Shown: in pieces, positions 8,979-20,943 of the stretch
Numbering within the stretch: position 1 is the first letter of the stretch
How the letters are laid out: each line of letters begins with the position of its first letter
Assembly (NCBI GenBank): GCA_030159075.1
Contig: BROG01000794.1
Coordinates: 244,501-308,500 of the forward strand
Reading direction: 5' to 3'
From: Atrina japonica
Taxonomy: Eukaryota; Mollusca; Bivalvia; Pterioida; Pinnidae
Length of the DNA: 64,000 nucleotides
The notes under the pieces: generated by a model
The model's input: the letters and a program-made list of their open reading frames with translations, nothing else
Told to the model about the DNA's origin: nothing
The model's database searches: none
Translations under genes and position numbers: made by a program

Positions 8979-9655
8979 CTACAGCCAAGGGTTAGCCTTG
9001 TGTGCAATATTCGGGGATTGTCTCTTTCCATCAAAGAAATATTTCGATACAGATTGAAGGTCTTGATTTATTAACCTTTTGAATATATAAAAAGAATTTG
9101 CATTTTTCATTTCAAGAGGAAGACAATTCCAATCATTAATAGATTTCGGTAGAAAATAATTTTTATAGGAATTTGTCCTACAGATAGGGATTTGAAAATT
9201 TTGCTCATTTCGTAAGTTTCTGTGATGTAATTCAAAGGATGGCGGAGGGATTAGTGTGTATAAATACTGTGGTGTCTGTTGTGTAGTCATTTTGTAATAA
9301 ATTATCATGTTACGATGTTTATATCTACGCCTTTCTAACGTTTCCCATTTATTTTCTTCCGGTGTTTTTCTTGCTGAGAATGATTTTGTTGCCCCACAGA
9401 CTATCCTACCCGATTCTATCTGAATTCGTTCAATTTCTTCTTTTTCATAATCATTACAATTGTCCCAAACAATATCTGCATATTCCATCAGGGGTCTGAT
9501 AAATGATATATAGGCCTACATGGTCTCCAAAGATTTTGTCAAGTTTGAATTTTAATTTCATTAACGTACCTAATTTTTTCCATATTTTAGAGGTCATATC
9601 AGAGATGTGAGAATGCCAGGTGCATATGTTATTAAATGTAAGTCCTAAATGGTAA
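8979..9655 (-). mobile_element. 5'-truncated non-LTR retrotransposon (jockey-like RT C terminus)
   Basis: The 169-residue frame 9,488-8,979 reads the typical C-terminal tail after the RT thumb: MEYADIVWDNCNDYEKEE, IERIQIESGRIVCGATK, WETLERRRYKHRNMI, FQIPICRTNSYKNYFLP and SINDWNCLPLEM. Homologous sequence continues upstream to about 9,655 (HLGLTFNNICTWHSHI..., then SFIRPLMEYAD) but in a shifted frame, with a break near 9,515-9,525. No RT catalytic FADD box is present, so the copy is strongly 5'-truncated. Its 5' side abuts the GGTCCGGCC foldback at about 9,660. Confidence 0.85.
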
Positions 9656-9930
9656 CATTTTCGGTCCGGCCAGATAATGTGTTCGGCCGGACCGATTCTT
9701 ATACGGGGGACAGAATATCATAGATACCCGGACCAAAAATGTTAACATTTTCAGTCCGGCCGGACACATTTTGAGGCCGGACCGATTATTATACGACACC
9801 GACCGGAATGCGGGTCTCTATAATAATCTGTCCCCCGTATAAGAATCGGTCCGGACAGATAATGTTAACATTATCGGTCCGGCAGGACAAATTTTGAGGT
9901 CGGACCGATTATTATACGACACCGGCCTGG
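9656..9930. repeat. Foldback cluster built on GGTCCGG/CCGGACC
   Basis: Two structures overlap. Inverted arms at about 9,682-9,739 and 9,812-9,855 share TTATACGGGGGACAGA and its complement. A direct repeat of about 57 bp runs at 9,749-9,805 and 9,867-9,925 (ending ATTATTATACGACACCG). Local GC is far higher than the surroundings. It lies exactly between a LINE fragment and a SINE head. Class unknown; a compound MITE or the terminal inverted repeats of a collapsed element are both possible. Confidence 0.7.
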
Positions 9931-10190
9931 ACCAGTCGGTTGCATGCTCGAATCTTGATCATGAAGTCGTGAGTTCGAGTCCAGCAGGCAGCAGATCGGT
10001 TTCCTGTCCATCAGATGAGAGAGTAAAAACTGAGGTCCCGTGTTCACAGTAGGTGTCGACACGTTAAAGAACCTTCACTGCTCAGTAGCCTATTTAGCCT
10101 AGCACAGGTCAAAATCTGAAGCTCTTCATCGGCATTTGGTGACGTCTCCATATGAGTGAAAGATTCTTGACGGGGGTGGGGGGGGGTTAA
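9926..10190 (+). mobile_element. tRNA-derived SINE, copy 1 (with tRNA-like head)
   Basis: The head contains an A-box-like TGGACCAGTCGG and a B-box GAGTTCGAGTCC (about 9,970), i.e. an internal RNA polymerase III promoter. The body (CAGTAGGTGTCGACACGTTAA, GCATTTGGTGACGTCTCC, ATGAGTGAAAGATTCTTGA) recurs at 11,741-11,931 and 55,563-55,755. The tail runs into a G-rich tract at about 10,175. It resembles widespread molluscan SINEs; the family name is not assigned here. Confidence 0.75.
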
Positions 10191-10477
10191 TTAACAATAC
10201 AACTACAAAGTTATTCACTTATAAATGCTCCACAAACGGGCGCCATGCCACTGGCAGCATATATTCCCCGGGGAATTTGTGTCAGCAAAATACCTTTAAA
10301 ACTGGTTTCAGTATCAAAATTAAATAAACATTCTGTGGATTGTCACTGAAAGAATTATTTACAGTTATTACAGAATATACACGTAAATGGTTTTGCAGAA
10401 TTCCACAAATCTAAGACCAATCATCAAGATTGGACCCGAGCTAGATCCCATAAAAAGGAGCATTGAGGAACGCAGCA

Positions 10478-11121
10478 CTACTCTGTCTGCAACTGCTACA
10501 TTATGATGCGGTGCTTTCGAGTACTGTGGTCCTTATGTAGCGGGGCATTTCCTTCTCATCAGCGTCGGAAGCAAATTGAAAGTGCAGGGGGGGTGGGGGG
10601 GCTAAACCAACTTAAAACACATACGCACGCCAGAAACGTCTATGTCCTATGTCTATATTTGCAAAAAAGTGGGGGGGGGGGGCTAAGCCCCCCCTAGTCC
10701 CCCCCGGTTCCGACGCCTATGCTTCTAGCAAGCATTACAGGAAAAGGAGCGTTAAATCAAATCAGTTCTGGCTAATCCCAGGATATGCAGATAATAACCT
10801 CCGAGGACTGACAGATCCAAGGCATCGCCATTACATGTCACATGTGCGAAAAGCCGCTTGAGAATGACTCCGTACGAGACCAATCTCACATCAATGGATA
10901 CATAGTGCATCACCGTTTACAAGGCTGTCATCGATGTCTAAAACCTCAAGCTACCGGGCGCCATGTGGGACAGGTTAATTTTGTCCGCAAAATCCATTTT
11001 TTGTGTACCAAAATATTGAATTCCGTGTCACAAAATTTAATTTTGTATCATAAAATTCAATTTTGTGATCAATGTACTCGAAAGCACCGCATCATAATGT
11101 AGCAGTTGCAGGCAGAGTAGT
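10478..11121. repeat. Inverted-repeat unit A (arms about 47 bp)
   Basis: The left arm 10,478-10,524 (…ACATTATGATGCGGTGC…) and right arm 11,074-11,121 are complementary with about one mismatch. Between them is a G-run/C-run hairpin (about 10,668-10,694, GGGGGGCTAAGCCCCCC). No coding sequence. The right arm lies inside inverted-repeat unit B. Confidence 0.85.
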
Positions 11122-11617
11122 TTGACGAGTGACGAAAAGTTGTGAAGTTAGTTTTACAAGTGACGAATTGATTAGTGACGAATTTTTGTTCTTAAAATTT
11201 CATTATTGTTGATTTGTTTAAGACATTATCTCTAGACATTTTAAATATATTTAGAATATAAATCTGGGCTTTGAAGTCAAAGGTCATGGGGACTTCGTCA
11301 TTTCGTCAAACAGATTGACGAGTGACGAATGTATTTTTTCTTAAAATTTTAATTTTTTGGCTTAAGACACTTGTCTCTAGGCATTTTTAAAAAATACAAA
11401 TTGGAGCTTTCTTTCAAAATTTGAAGAATCAAATTAACCGGTCCCATGTGGACATTGCTAAATATTGTCCACAAAATCCATTTTTGTACCTATAAACTTT
11501 CAATTTTCTGCGGAAAACTCAATTCTGTGCCACAAAACTCAATTTTGTGGTACAAAATTGAATTCTGTGACAAAATTGAAGGTTTGTAGATACAAAAATG
11601 TCCCACATGGCGCCCCG
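10955..11617. repeat. Inverted-repeat unit B interlocked with unit A
   Basis: Arms CGGGCGCCATGTGGGACA (10,955-10,972) and TGTCCCACATGGCGCCCCG (11,599-11,617) bound a unit rich in CAAAATTGAATTTTG-type short inverted repeats. Looks like a MITE with 18-bp termini. The order of arms along the DNA is A, B, A', B'. Confidence 0.8.
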
Positions 11618-11740
11618 TACAAGCTGCTCTAAAAATCAATAACTACCACAATCCCATTTGTCCTTACACAATCTGCGAAGTACAAAGTCAAAATTCTGTC
11701 ACGATTTTAAGTTATTTTATTTTACCATAACAAGGTGTCC

Positions 11741-11931
11741 AGCCGGCGGCAGGTTGGATTCCTGTCTTTCGGATGAGACAGTAATAACCGAGATCCCGTA
11801 TCACAGTAGGTGTCGGCACGTTTAAGAACCCTCACAGCTCAATGACCGTAAGTGCCGAGCATAGGCCAAAATTTGAAGCCCTTCACCGGCATTTGGTAAA
11901 CCATAAAAAGCTAAAATCTTGGCGGAATGTC
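11741..11931 (+). mobile_element. SINE, copy 2
   Basis: The same body as copy 1 (AGGTGTCGGCACGTTTAAG, AAGCCCTTCACCGGCATTTG). The tRNA-like head is reduced to GCAGGTTGGATTCCTG. The 3' end is lost after GGTAAACC. Confidence 0.8.
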
Positions 11932-13309
11932 GACCTACATCTATACTAAATGTAGATCACCTCCAGAGGCAGAGGACTGGATCACCCGTATCTCTAACAA
12001 CACAGGGGCTACACATTATTCTCTTTCGGATAGCTTCGATTTATAGACAGCGCCAAGTTGTGTATTCATAAAAGAAACCATGAAATTATCAATAATTTGC
12101 TGTTTTATTTAAAAATGGTGATATTCGTAATCAATTCTGTATTCAGATATGAACTCTACAATTTTCGATTTCCTAGTTAAACCCTTTGAGACTTTCTGAC
12201 CTCGATTATCGGCAATGGCAGCGGCCAGTTTTATCGTAACTGTCTATCATTTTTATCGGGTTGTGTACATCTCATCAATCGTAAGTCACCATAGACGCCC
12301 CTGCACGTGAATGAACTTATCCCTTGAATTGAATGTTATTTGTATATACCCGGTTTTATTTCCAAGAAAGATAATGGATATAATTTAGGAACTCACGATT
12401 ATTTAAGATTTACTGTATGTTGAAACATAATCAATAGGGGTAAGAATTTATGAGTCAGGTTATATTTAATGACTGTTTTGATAATGTTCCCTCATGACAG
12501 CATTTTTACGTACTAATTACAAAAACCCACTTTCCAAAGTTACTGGGACACACAACAGATACGAGTATTTGGACTCCTGGCAGCGCTTCCCAGATCCTAT
12601 ATTTACACAAAAATGCCTCTCACAGCAATCTTTCAGACACGTACATCAGCGATGAGGTCTATGCCAAAACACAAATGTGTGAATTGTCTTTGAAATGCAA
12701 TTGTTTATGGAATTATCACGGACTACACTGACGTCTTGTTATTGAATTCGAGAATTTTAGAAGACACGTCTAGGAGATTACAACCTATAACCAGTCCTTT
12801 GCATAGAGACCCAGAGTTCCTTTTGCGTGTCATACCAAAGAAAATGAGAGTAGAGCTGTAGCTACTCACCAACTACAACCAAGAGGCATCTCCATGACAT
12901 CAAAGCGATATACTAAGACTAAATATTGAGGGCTACGACCCAACAAACCCTACATTTTCTTCTTGCATGCGAAGTGACCTCTATGAATGGGCAATGGGCT
13001 AGTCACAGTTAATGGGTAGGGCTCTGATTTGCAATACAGACAAACAAAATTCTGAAAGAAAATTCAATCAGACTGTCATGTTTCAATGTGACAGCTTCAG
13101 ATGAAAGTCTCTACAGGGAAGCATGGATTTCTACAATGCCTTCTAAGACCAAAATCAACAATACGACTTGGAGCATGGAATGTGCATACTGTGTGAGACA
13201 CACAGAACAGCTCAAGTCATGACTGATAAATGAAATAAAATTGTACCACCGGTATGTGCATAATGTGTGAGACACACACTCGCCTATTTACTATCATCAG
13301 CATTACTCT
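11932..13309 (+). other. Non-coding DNA with a trace of LINE endonuclease start
   Basis: Mostly featureless. At about 13,150-13,215 the plus strand reads IRLGAWNVHTV followed by a stop, matching the first motif (xGTWNVRT) of APE-type LINE endonucleases. The upstream few hundred bases could be that LINE's 5' leader. The GTGTGAGACACACA word occurs twice (about 13,190 and 13,265). No intact gene. Confidence 0.4.
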
Positions 13310-13790
13310 AGGACTAAACGGTTAGACTCCTTCCAATCTTCTGGATAGCATAGGATTGCACAGATAGAAATTTACCAATAATCTGGAAACTTTAGGATTG
13401 AACAGTATGACTCTTAGCAATCTTCTGGAAAACGGTAGACTCCTAGCAATCTTCTGGAAACCATATGTTTGGATGGTTAGACCCTTACCAATCTTCTGGA
13501 AACCATATGTTTGGATGATTAGAATCTTACCAATCTTCTGAAAACCATATGTTTGGATGGTTAGACTCTTATCAATCTTCTGTAAACCATATGTTTGGAT
13601 GATTGGACTCTTACTAATCTTCTGGAAACCCTAGAATTAGACTTTAAGAATCTTACCAATCTTCTGGAAACCCTAGGGTTTGACGTTAAGATTCTTACTT
13701 ATCTTCTGTAAACCGTAAAATTGGACGGATAGACTCTTACTAATCTTCTGGTAAAATCAGGATTGGACGGTAAGACTCTTATCAATCTGG
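13310..13790. repeat. Satellite of about 55-60 bp units, about 8 copies
   Basis: Units share CTTACCAATCTTCTGGAAACC, then ATATGTTTGGATGGTTAGAC or a diverged version. Copy-to-copy identity is moderate, best in the middle (13,440-13,620). Confidence 0.9.
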
Positions 13791-13969
13791 TTGTGATTTC
13801 ATTGTCTACGCATCATACTAATGTTATAGTACATTGTATATGATTCTTTCATCATCAGTACCACCTGATCAGATGATACGGACATTTTGTACCATATAAT
13901 TATGGAAAAGTAAAACATTAAGAAGTATCAATGGATAATTAAAAATTCCAAGTCCATTAGAACACGACA

Positions 13970-14225
13970 AATTAACAGTACAATATATAAAAAATCTCAC
14001 ATACCAAAGTAAATTTTTAGGATGTCCACGATACAGGTGCAAATCTGGTAAAAAATGAACAAACACGGAGGAGTAAGCATCCCCTGTCAACCGGACACAC
14101 CCGCCGCGAGTCCACAGTGAAATCAAAATGAAATACGTGAGGAACGAATCTTCGTCACAATTGGTACAGACGTCTCAACAACCACCATCGAACAGGCAAC
14201 TCAACATTTCACTTAGTGAAACATA
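13970..14225 (+). repeat. Dispersed repeat R1, copy 1
   Basis: About 255 bp aligned with 36,222-36,532. Shared words include CTCACATACCAAAGT, GAGTAAGCATCCC, CACA(C/T)C(C/T)G(C/T)(C/T)GTGAGTC, GGTACAGA, CAACAACCACCATCGAACAGG and TTTCACTTAGTGAA. A fragment with GAGGAGTAAGCATCCCTAG is at about 19,600. No ORF and no termini identified. Confidence 0.75.
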
Positions 14226-15288
14226 GTAACCGCACACAAGACTATTATACCGACCGTAAAATTTGCGGAACGTTGACATCAAACGCGGTTTTCGTTATCC
14301 CTATGTCAATAATTTGCCAGTGAGTAGTTTACCTCTGTATATGAAATGTTCATATGTTGAACATGCCCTGGCATAATATAAATATATCTTGTTGAAATGA
14401 AATAGGTATCTAGACGAGGGATATGTATCTTATCTAAAGTCTTAATTTTATTTTTCGTGTATTTTTATATTCTGAATCGTAATATAAAATGTAACTAAAG
14501 ATACATAATAAACCAGAGGGATCTTGGCGCCCATCATCGAATGTTCTATGTCTGATCTATGACAGACTGTTCTTATCTCTACCTTTCTCTTACTTTGTGT
14601 CTCAACATTGAATTTGAACTTAAATCCATATTTCTGTAAAATACTTTTTCACAAGGTTATAACGAAACTAAACTTGAACTGAACATATTACATTTTCAGA
14701 GAGAATAGAATTCAGCATGGCTGACAGGTGTCCATCTTGGATTTTGATCTGTCTGAAAATGTAATATGCATATCTAGACCTCAGAGGAAAATACCTCAAA
14801 CTTCAAAAGCAACCCTCATGTCTAATTTCAATGAAATTCCATATATTAATTTTTGAGAAATATAAATGGTAACATACTACTTTTGGTCAAAATCCAAAAT
14901 GGCAGCCTCTTTGAAAATGTAATGTGCCTTACTAGACCTCAAAGAGAAACTTCATGTCAAATTTAAACAAGATCCTTTCACTACTTACTGAGAAATAGAG
15001 CAACATACTTCCATTGTAAATTTCCAAGACGGCCGCCTGTCTGCCATGTTGGAATCTAATCTCTCTGAAAATGTCAACAACTATGCACAACTAGAGCTCT
15101 CTGGGAACCTTTCATGTCAATTATAAGGAGATCCCTTCAGTCCTTTGTGAGAAATAGTATTAACAAACTTTCAATGGTCAAAATCCAAGATATATCGTCA
15201 GTATATGTTGGTGAGCCTAAATATGTTTCTTCGATTCTTGCCGATTAGATTGTCCTTAAATATATCCAAAAGCATGTCAACATATATT

Positions 15289-15483
15289 TTATGGGATTCT
15301 GTACCAATGACCGACGCCTTGACTTGCTTTATAGAATGGTTCAGAGCGAATGTTTTTCCATGCTATCAGAGTATGGGCATCTTGGTTAATATTATTCAGC
15401 ATCCTCCACACAGTACCTGTGACACCACGTACATAGGTTTTCATCGACAGAATATTAAACAACATCAAAAGCTGATTTTGCAT
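15289..15483 (-). pseudogene. Exon-like insert, copy 1, unknown protein
   Basis: The minus frame reads a protein-like sequence: TYVRGVTGTVWRMLNNINQ, DAHTLIAWKNIRSEPFYK, ASQGVGHWYRIP, stop. About 113 bp of it recurs at 16,510-16,622 in diverged form, with the peptide conserved (RGVTGT-WRM-N-I-QDAHTL). Conservation at the peptide level, inside an otherwise non-coding tandem array, argues that it derives from a real coding exon. No family recognised, and no clear splice sites. Confidence 0.45.
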
Positions 15484-16200
15484 CCAGGAATGCTATGTAA
15501 ATTGGTTTATTAGAGGACTTTGCGCAAAATATTGCTTCTTGGAGTATCAATGCCATGTTCGATTCAAATCTCTCTGAAAATGCAGTTGCACAACTAGATC
15601 TTAAGGGAAACCTTGATGTAATATTTCAACGAGATTCCTTCGGTCCTTTCTGAGAAATAGCGGTAACAAACTTTCTTTGGTCAAAATCCAAGATGGCCGC
15701 CTGTTTGCCATGTTGGATTCCAATCTCTCTGAAAATATTTTAAGCACAACTATACCTCAAGGGAAACCTTCATGCCAAATTGAAAGGAGTTTCCTTCAAT
15801 CCTTTCTGAGAAATAGCATTAACAAACTTCCTTTGGTCAAAATCAAAGTTAACCGCATCTCGACCATGTTGTATCTCAATCTCCCTGAAAATGTAATATG
15901 TACAACTAGACCTTAAACGGAACTTTCATGTCCAATTTCAAGTAGATTCCTTCAGTCCTTTATGAGAAGAAGCGGTAACAAAGTTCCTTTGGTCAAAATC
16001 CAAGATGGCTGCTTGTCGACCATGTTCAGTTCAGTTCAGAATTCCGTCCTTGAATAGGATATTCTCCTTGGAGTCACAACTTGTAGTCCATTAAAACACC
16101 ATATATGTTACTTTAAAATATTTAGTCTATTTACACTACGATATTTACAAAGCACAGACAACAACATGCCCAGTGACGTCACGATCATGGACCACACTGA

Positions 16201-16443
16201 CTATTTTGTGGTTAATGCACACAGTTTTTCACTGAGCACATGCATATGATAGCAGAGACTACGTGATACAAATTCAAGCTGATTAATGCAGGGTGCATCC
16301 AATACAAGTAGACCTGAGGTGGCATCAAGGTCATTTACACCATAAAGTCCTGCTCCCATGAGTGACTCGGCGGTTGTACGACTCGTTGCAATACTTTCCT
16401 GGATACAAGAGGCAGATTGATCATTTACACACCGTGGTATACC
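16201..16443 (-). pseudogene. Exon-like ORF of 80 codons behind a splice acceptor, unknown protein
   Basis: On the minus strand a TTTAG acceptor (16,444-16,445) is followed by a phase-0 open frame beginning GIPRCVNDQSASCIQE, then SIATSRTTAESLMGAGLYG, VNDLDATSGLLVLDAP and a tail ending EKLCALTTK with TAG at 16,201-16,203. Composition is globular and Ala/Ser/Leu-rich, unlike random AT-rich translation. The adjacent 16,510-16,622 segment repeats the exon-like insert at 15,289. Likely a terminal exon of a gene carried, duplicated or captured here. No domain recognised. A live host exon is possible but no upstream exon was found. Confidence 0.45.
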
Positions 16444-16722
16444 CTAAATGAGATATTTTGAGTATGTTAGGCATTATGTGTCCATCAATTTCCCAGGTAT
16501 GTGGAGATTTAGAATGGTTCAGAGCGCTGACTTTCCCAGAGTCAGAGTATGAGCATCTTGGGTGATGTCATTCTGCATCCTCCAAAGAGTACCTGTGACA
16601 CCACGTAGATAGGTATTCCTATAATGCAATATGCACAAATAGACCTCAAGGAGAACCTTGATGTCAAAGTTCAAGGATATCCCTTCAATACGTTCTGAGA
16701 AATAGTCGTAACAAGAATTGTT

Positions 16723-18647
16723 CAGGGATGCAGGACTTTTTACTTTTGTACTTTTGTAATTACTGTATGTTCAATCTCGTTAATACTGAAATCAGTGTAA
16801 TAATTACATGTATATAATTCACAATGTGAATTTTAAAGTTTAATTTGCAGTTGTATGTATTGATTTTTTTAAATATCCTAGTATCTACATAATCATATTT
16901 CATTTTTAAAAAGTTCATAAAATTTTATCAAGACTTGGCGAAAATGTATTTGCCAAATTCATTATTATTTATTGTAAGACCCTTTCATATCTTGTGATGC
17001 ACTAGAAGACAATTACACTCGAAACCTGAAAAAAGGACACTTCAGTTTTTGCTACGTTTACAGAATTACATTCATAAGTTCTCACATTCAAAAACGTCTG
17101 AATACGATACATAATTTCAGACGCTGATAGGATTATTGTTTACTTTTGCTTTATTTGTTTATTACATTCAAAATGAATTCCTTTTATCAAAGTTAGTTAT
17201 CAACATAATGTAGATACTTCCCAAAACAATTCAAACAGAATATGCGAGTTATTCCTCTTTGCTCACGGTAACTAGTAGCGTGTTTACGCGATCTCCCGCG
17301 TGAACAATTATAACCCCTTTGGCAAATGGATTGAATTCAAATTTTAAGGAACACGATAACATTTTTTGTATTTTCTCGACACTTTGTATTTTATTAATAT
17401 ATTTTATTTTCTCGACAAAAATAGTAAATAATGAAAAAGAATACAATGAGAGACGAGGAAATGATCGAGTGATATTTAAAATAGAGCTTTTTATATAGGT
17501 TTCTTTACCATTATTATTTTCAGATTTTCATACAACAGATTGATAAAAAAACATAGCACAATATCTATACAGAAAAAAAGAAACCATTGAAAATTTTCAA
17601 GGCAATGGATCAGCTAATAATTGATAATGGTTTAATTTCAATTTACTGTATTATATAAAAGAAAGAAAGATAGAGTGGGGAAAAAATATTGTGTTTATAT
17701 TATTGTTGTAAAAAATACTTAAAACAGGTGGTACTATAAAATTCAGGTTAATTGGTCACGCCTAGAGGTAAGGCATGTACTCTTAAAAACTGTTTAAAAC
17801 TTCAAATAATATGCTTTATAAAATAAAATATTCTAATTACCTACATATTAGATCAGTTCAATTCATTTATTCCAAACCATCTTCAAATTTTATCTTACAT
17901 GATTCTTCCTTAGTATTTGTGATACATTTCCGTACACTATAGTATTCTTTGATTGCATATATAATGGCTATCACATTGAGGGATTTTGAAACAGATCTTG
18001 CTCTATAAATATATTGTTTTATTATAATTATAATGTTATTATCAGTTTCATAAAATTTGTTATAGTTTAGTTGAAATGTTCTAGAAGAATGTTTTAAAAA
18101 TCAAAAGGAATCAAAGGGGTGCCTAGTAATGTATCAAATGTGTGTAATAAATCATGAACTTCTTTGTATTCCCACAAAAGAACTTTTGTTTCCTCTTCTG
18201 ATCTACAAAGGGGCACGTGGGACTATTAACTAGCTGTGCTTTATATAGAAAGAAATTTGTAGTAAAATATGTTGAGAAATTCTGTATTGAAGCCATTGAA
18301 GTTTGGCATTATGCGCAAGTTGAAAAGGTGTTTTACAAATATGTCTTCATGTATTATCAGTTATACAGGTTTCGTACATACATTTTATATAACATATGTG
18401 TATACTATATGTACAGAGACGGGATAAAACTTTATATAATTATGTTATTTACCATTGATTTAGGAAAGTAAAAAGACTTTATGACTGAATTTTAAAATGT
18501 CCTCCAAGGTATACGTTTTCTATAAATATTGATTTATATTTCTGAACTGTGTACTTTTACAAAAAGTCAAGTGGGACGAATCTAGTATTGCGTTATTTAT
18601 GTTAGTCTATGAATAGGCGTGAAAATATATACATGCACATTGATACC
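16723..18647. other. AT-rich DNA, no feature seen
   Basis: Both strands were scanned. Only short chance frames (up to 84 codons, e.g. 18,217-18,471) without codon character or splice context. Confidence 0.6.
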
Positions 18648-19105
18648 ACTTTATCTTTAGAAAATACACATACTTTTCAAATTGCAGCTCAACTGATGAA
18701 GTCTAATTGACAGAAACGATATCGTCTTGAGCATTATAACTTTGGTATTATGTTTATAATATTTATAACCACTAGGTCGTTGCCACTGCTGGTGGACCGT
18801 TTGAGTCCCCGAGGGTATACACAAACCTAGTATCTGGTATTTCGGTACCAGCTGTTCATATTATACTAAAGTAATATTTGGCACCATTTAAATTCGAAAA
18901 AAAATTTAAAGCTAAGATAGTCATTTTTTTTTTATTCTTAGACGGATTTCGGCTATACTTTTAGAGATTTTATTTGGCCTTGTATGATACCACTTTATCT
19001 TTAGAAAAGACACATACTTTTCAAATTGGAGATCAACTGATGAAGTCTAATTGACAGAAACGATATCGTCTTGAGCATTATAACTTGGAATTATGTTTAT
19101 AATAT
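18648..19105. repeat. Direct repeat R2, two copies of about 115 bp
   Basis: Copy one at about 18,648-18,762 and copy two at about 18,985-19,102 share CCACTTTATCTTTAGAAAA, CAACTGATGAAGTCTAATTG and ACGATATCGTCTTGAGC. A more diverged inverted relative, including the spacer word AAAGCTAAGATAGTCA, is at 28,400-28,720. The spacer contains GGACCGTTTGAGTCCCCGAG. Probably terminal and internal parts of one dispersed element. Confidence 0.75.
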
Positions 19106-20155
19106 TTACAAAGTATCTTATTGAAACAGATTTTGATATTTTGCATTTGAACTGGTCATTAAAACTGCTTATCGGTGTAAAGTAAATTTTACATTTGTAT
19201 TTACGAAATGTTGTGAATAAGATCTATTTGTAGACATCTATTACCAGCTATGACTGTTAAATATCAGTGAATAGATATTATACAGCACAAATGTACTACA
19301 GATTGCAGTATTTGATAAATAGATCCTAGGAGGATTTAAATATTTCTTTTATTTATATCTATACGTGTATATTTGCATAAAACTTACATGACTTTGAAAC
19401 CAAAGAATTCACAAATACTTTTGTTGATCCAGAAGATGACTTTAAAACATTACTTTTAAACGAAAGCATTAAAGCATTAATACCAGAGGTGATATTGGTA
19501 CTCTCATATATAAAAATAGTCGGAAGAAGGTTCATAAGACAATATACATTCAGGTGAAAATAGGACACACGTAAACCTCTGTAAACCGAGAGGTGGGATC
19601 AGGTGCCATCGAGGAGTAAGCATCCCTAGCCTGCCGACCAGTCAAGTTTCCTGAAAAGTTCAGTAAGAAATGTGAAAGGATAAGAATAAAGCCTGCTGCG
19701 AATATTATAGAGACCCATTTCTTTTTGTGAACGAAAGTGACGAGGACGTGATATCACGTATATTATGTTTATTATATGAACGATGTCCATGACTTCACTT
19801 TCTTCTTCCGTTAATATTAATAAGTCTCCCAGTCTTGCTTTTCAAGTACATGTGTTTGTATGTTTCACGTATTTGTCAATTTCAAACTGGATTACTTTAA
19901 TAATAATTGTGGTTTAAATACGTCTATCTTGACAGTAAACAATAATTACGTAAGTTCTAATGTTTTAGAACAAAAATCCGTGGTTAAATTATATAGAAAC
20001 TATACATAATGAGTGTGGATTGTCATATATATGGTTACAACAATATGTAAAAATATTCAGTGGCTAGTAATATGGTCTTACAAAGCTTAAAAGACCAGTT
20101 TTTACAACAATGGCGACAGGATATTTTTAATTAGCCTAAAGGTATTAATTATAGA
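19106..20155. other. AT-rich DNA with an R1 fragment
   Basis: No gene. An R1-like fragment (GGATCAGGTGCCATCGAGGA, then GTAAGCATCCC) is at about 19,590-19,640. Confidence 0.55.
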
Positions 20156-20386
20156 ATGTTTTTTTTTTGTATTTTTTGTTTTGAAGGTTATATCACACAA
20201 CTACCTGTAAAACATGTATTGATCTACTTTCAATTTAGAACAGGAAATGCCAGACTACCAATTGAATCTGGTAGATGGCAAAATATACCGAGGGAAAATC
20301 GTTTATGTAGTTTATGTATGACTGATTTAGGTGATGAGTTTCGCTACATTTTTAAATGTAGAGATCCCGTTTATATAACCAAATAA
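20156..20386 (+). mobile_element. LINE C-terminal fragment with zinc-knuckle-like motif
   Basis: The plus frame reads FQFRTGNARLPIESGRWQ, NIPRENRLCSLCMTDLG and DEFRYIFKCRD. This is the conserved tail of many animal LINE ORFs (R-GN--LPIE-GRW, CxxC, DEFHY, C). Only about 50 residues are recognisable. The frame ends at 20,386 before the usual Arg/Tyr-rich end. A degraded fragment. Confidence 0.7.
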
Positions 20387-20943
20387 TGTGTATGACAGTA
20401 TAGTATTTTGCTATCTATCATACAACCAGTACTTTCATTTCAAACAGAGGCTACACATGAGAGATTAATTGAGGTTTTTCCAGTTTTCAGCGATTTTTAT
20501 TAATTTTCTATGGTTTTTACCCAAAACTCCTGAACGCCCTAACGCGTATTTAAGTTTTCAGAAAATCATAACCTTCAAAATTATTGGTGGCTCAAGGACT
20601 ATGCTGAGAGAGTCAACTCTCCCGGTTAATATACGTATACCTCAATGCGCATGTTTTTATGATTTATGTTAAAATAATGGAGCATGGTATTTCTCTACAC
20701 TGTTAATCAGTTTTTGAGAATAAAATTTTGTCATTGCCATTGGCGGTCATTATTACAGATGTTGGACACATAATGGGGCAATTAAAAAACAGCAATTGTT
20801 TGATTAATACTGTAATTATACATGTATGTACAAAACATGTACATGCAATGTTTTCTTCCAACATTTCCTCTGCATAAATATTTGAACAAGCATTGTATAA
20901 GTTAAGCATATTACGATTACGTCGGCAATATGCTTATACACCC
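20387..20943. other. AT-rich DNA, no gene
   Basis: Possibly the trailing sequence of the LINE fragment. No ORF with coding character, no termini seen. Confidence 0.45.

Larger units (their letters stand above)
14510..16720. repeat. Tandem array of about 165-bp 'CCAAGATGG' units, copy 1
   Basis: Starts with CCCATCATCGAATGTTC after AGAGGGATCTTGGCGCC. About seven diverged units follow, each with GGTCAAAATCCAAGATGG, CATGTTGGATTC, TCTCTCTGAAAATGTAATATG, ACTAGACCTCAA, TTCATGTCAAATTTCAA and CCTTTCTGAGAAATAG. The array is interrupted at about 15,190-15,535 and 16,026-16,625 by unrelated exon-like sequence. Sister arrays are at 42,790-43,640 and 45,048-45,240. Non-coding. Confidence 0.85.

Noticed and set aside
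9950..9985. tRNA gene
   Set aside because: A and B boxes are present but no cloverleaf closes and a SINE body follows; it is a SINE head.
13310..13790. CRISPR-like repeat-spacer array
   Set aside because: Diverged satellite units; the 'spacers' are themselves related.
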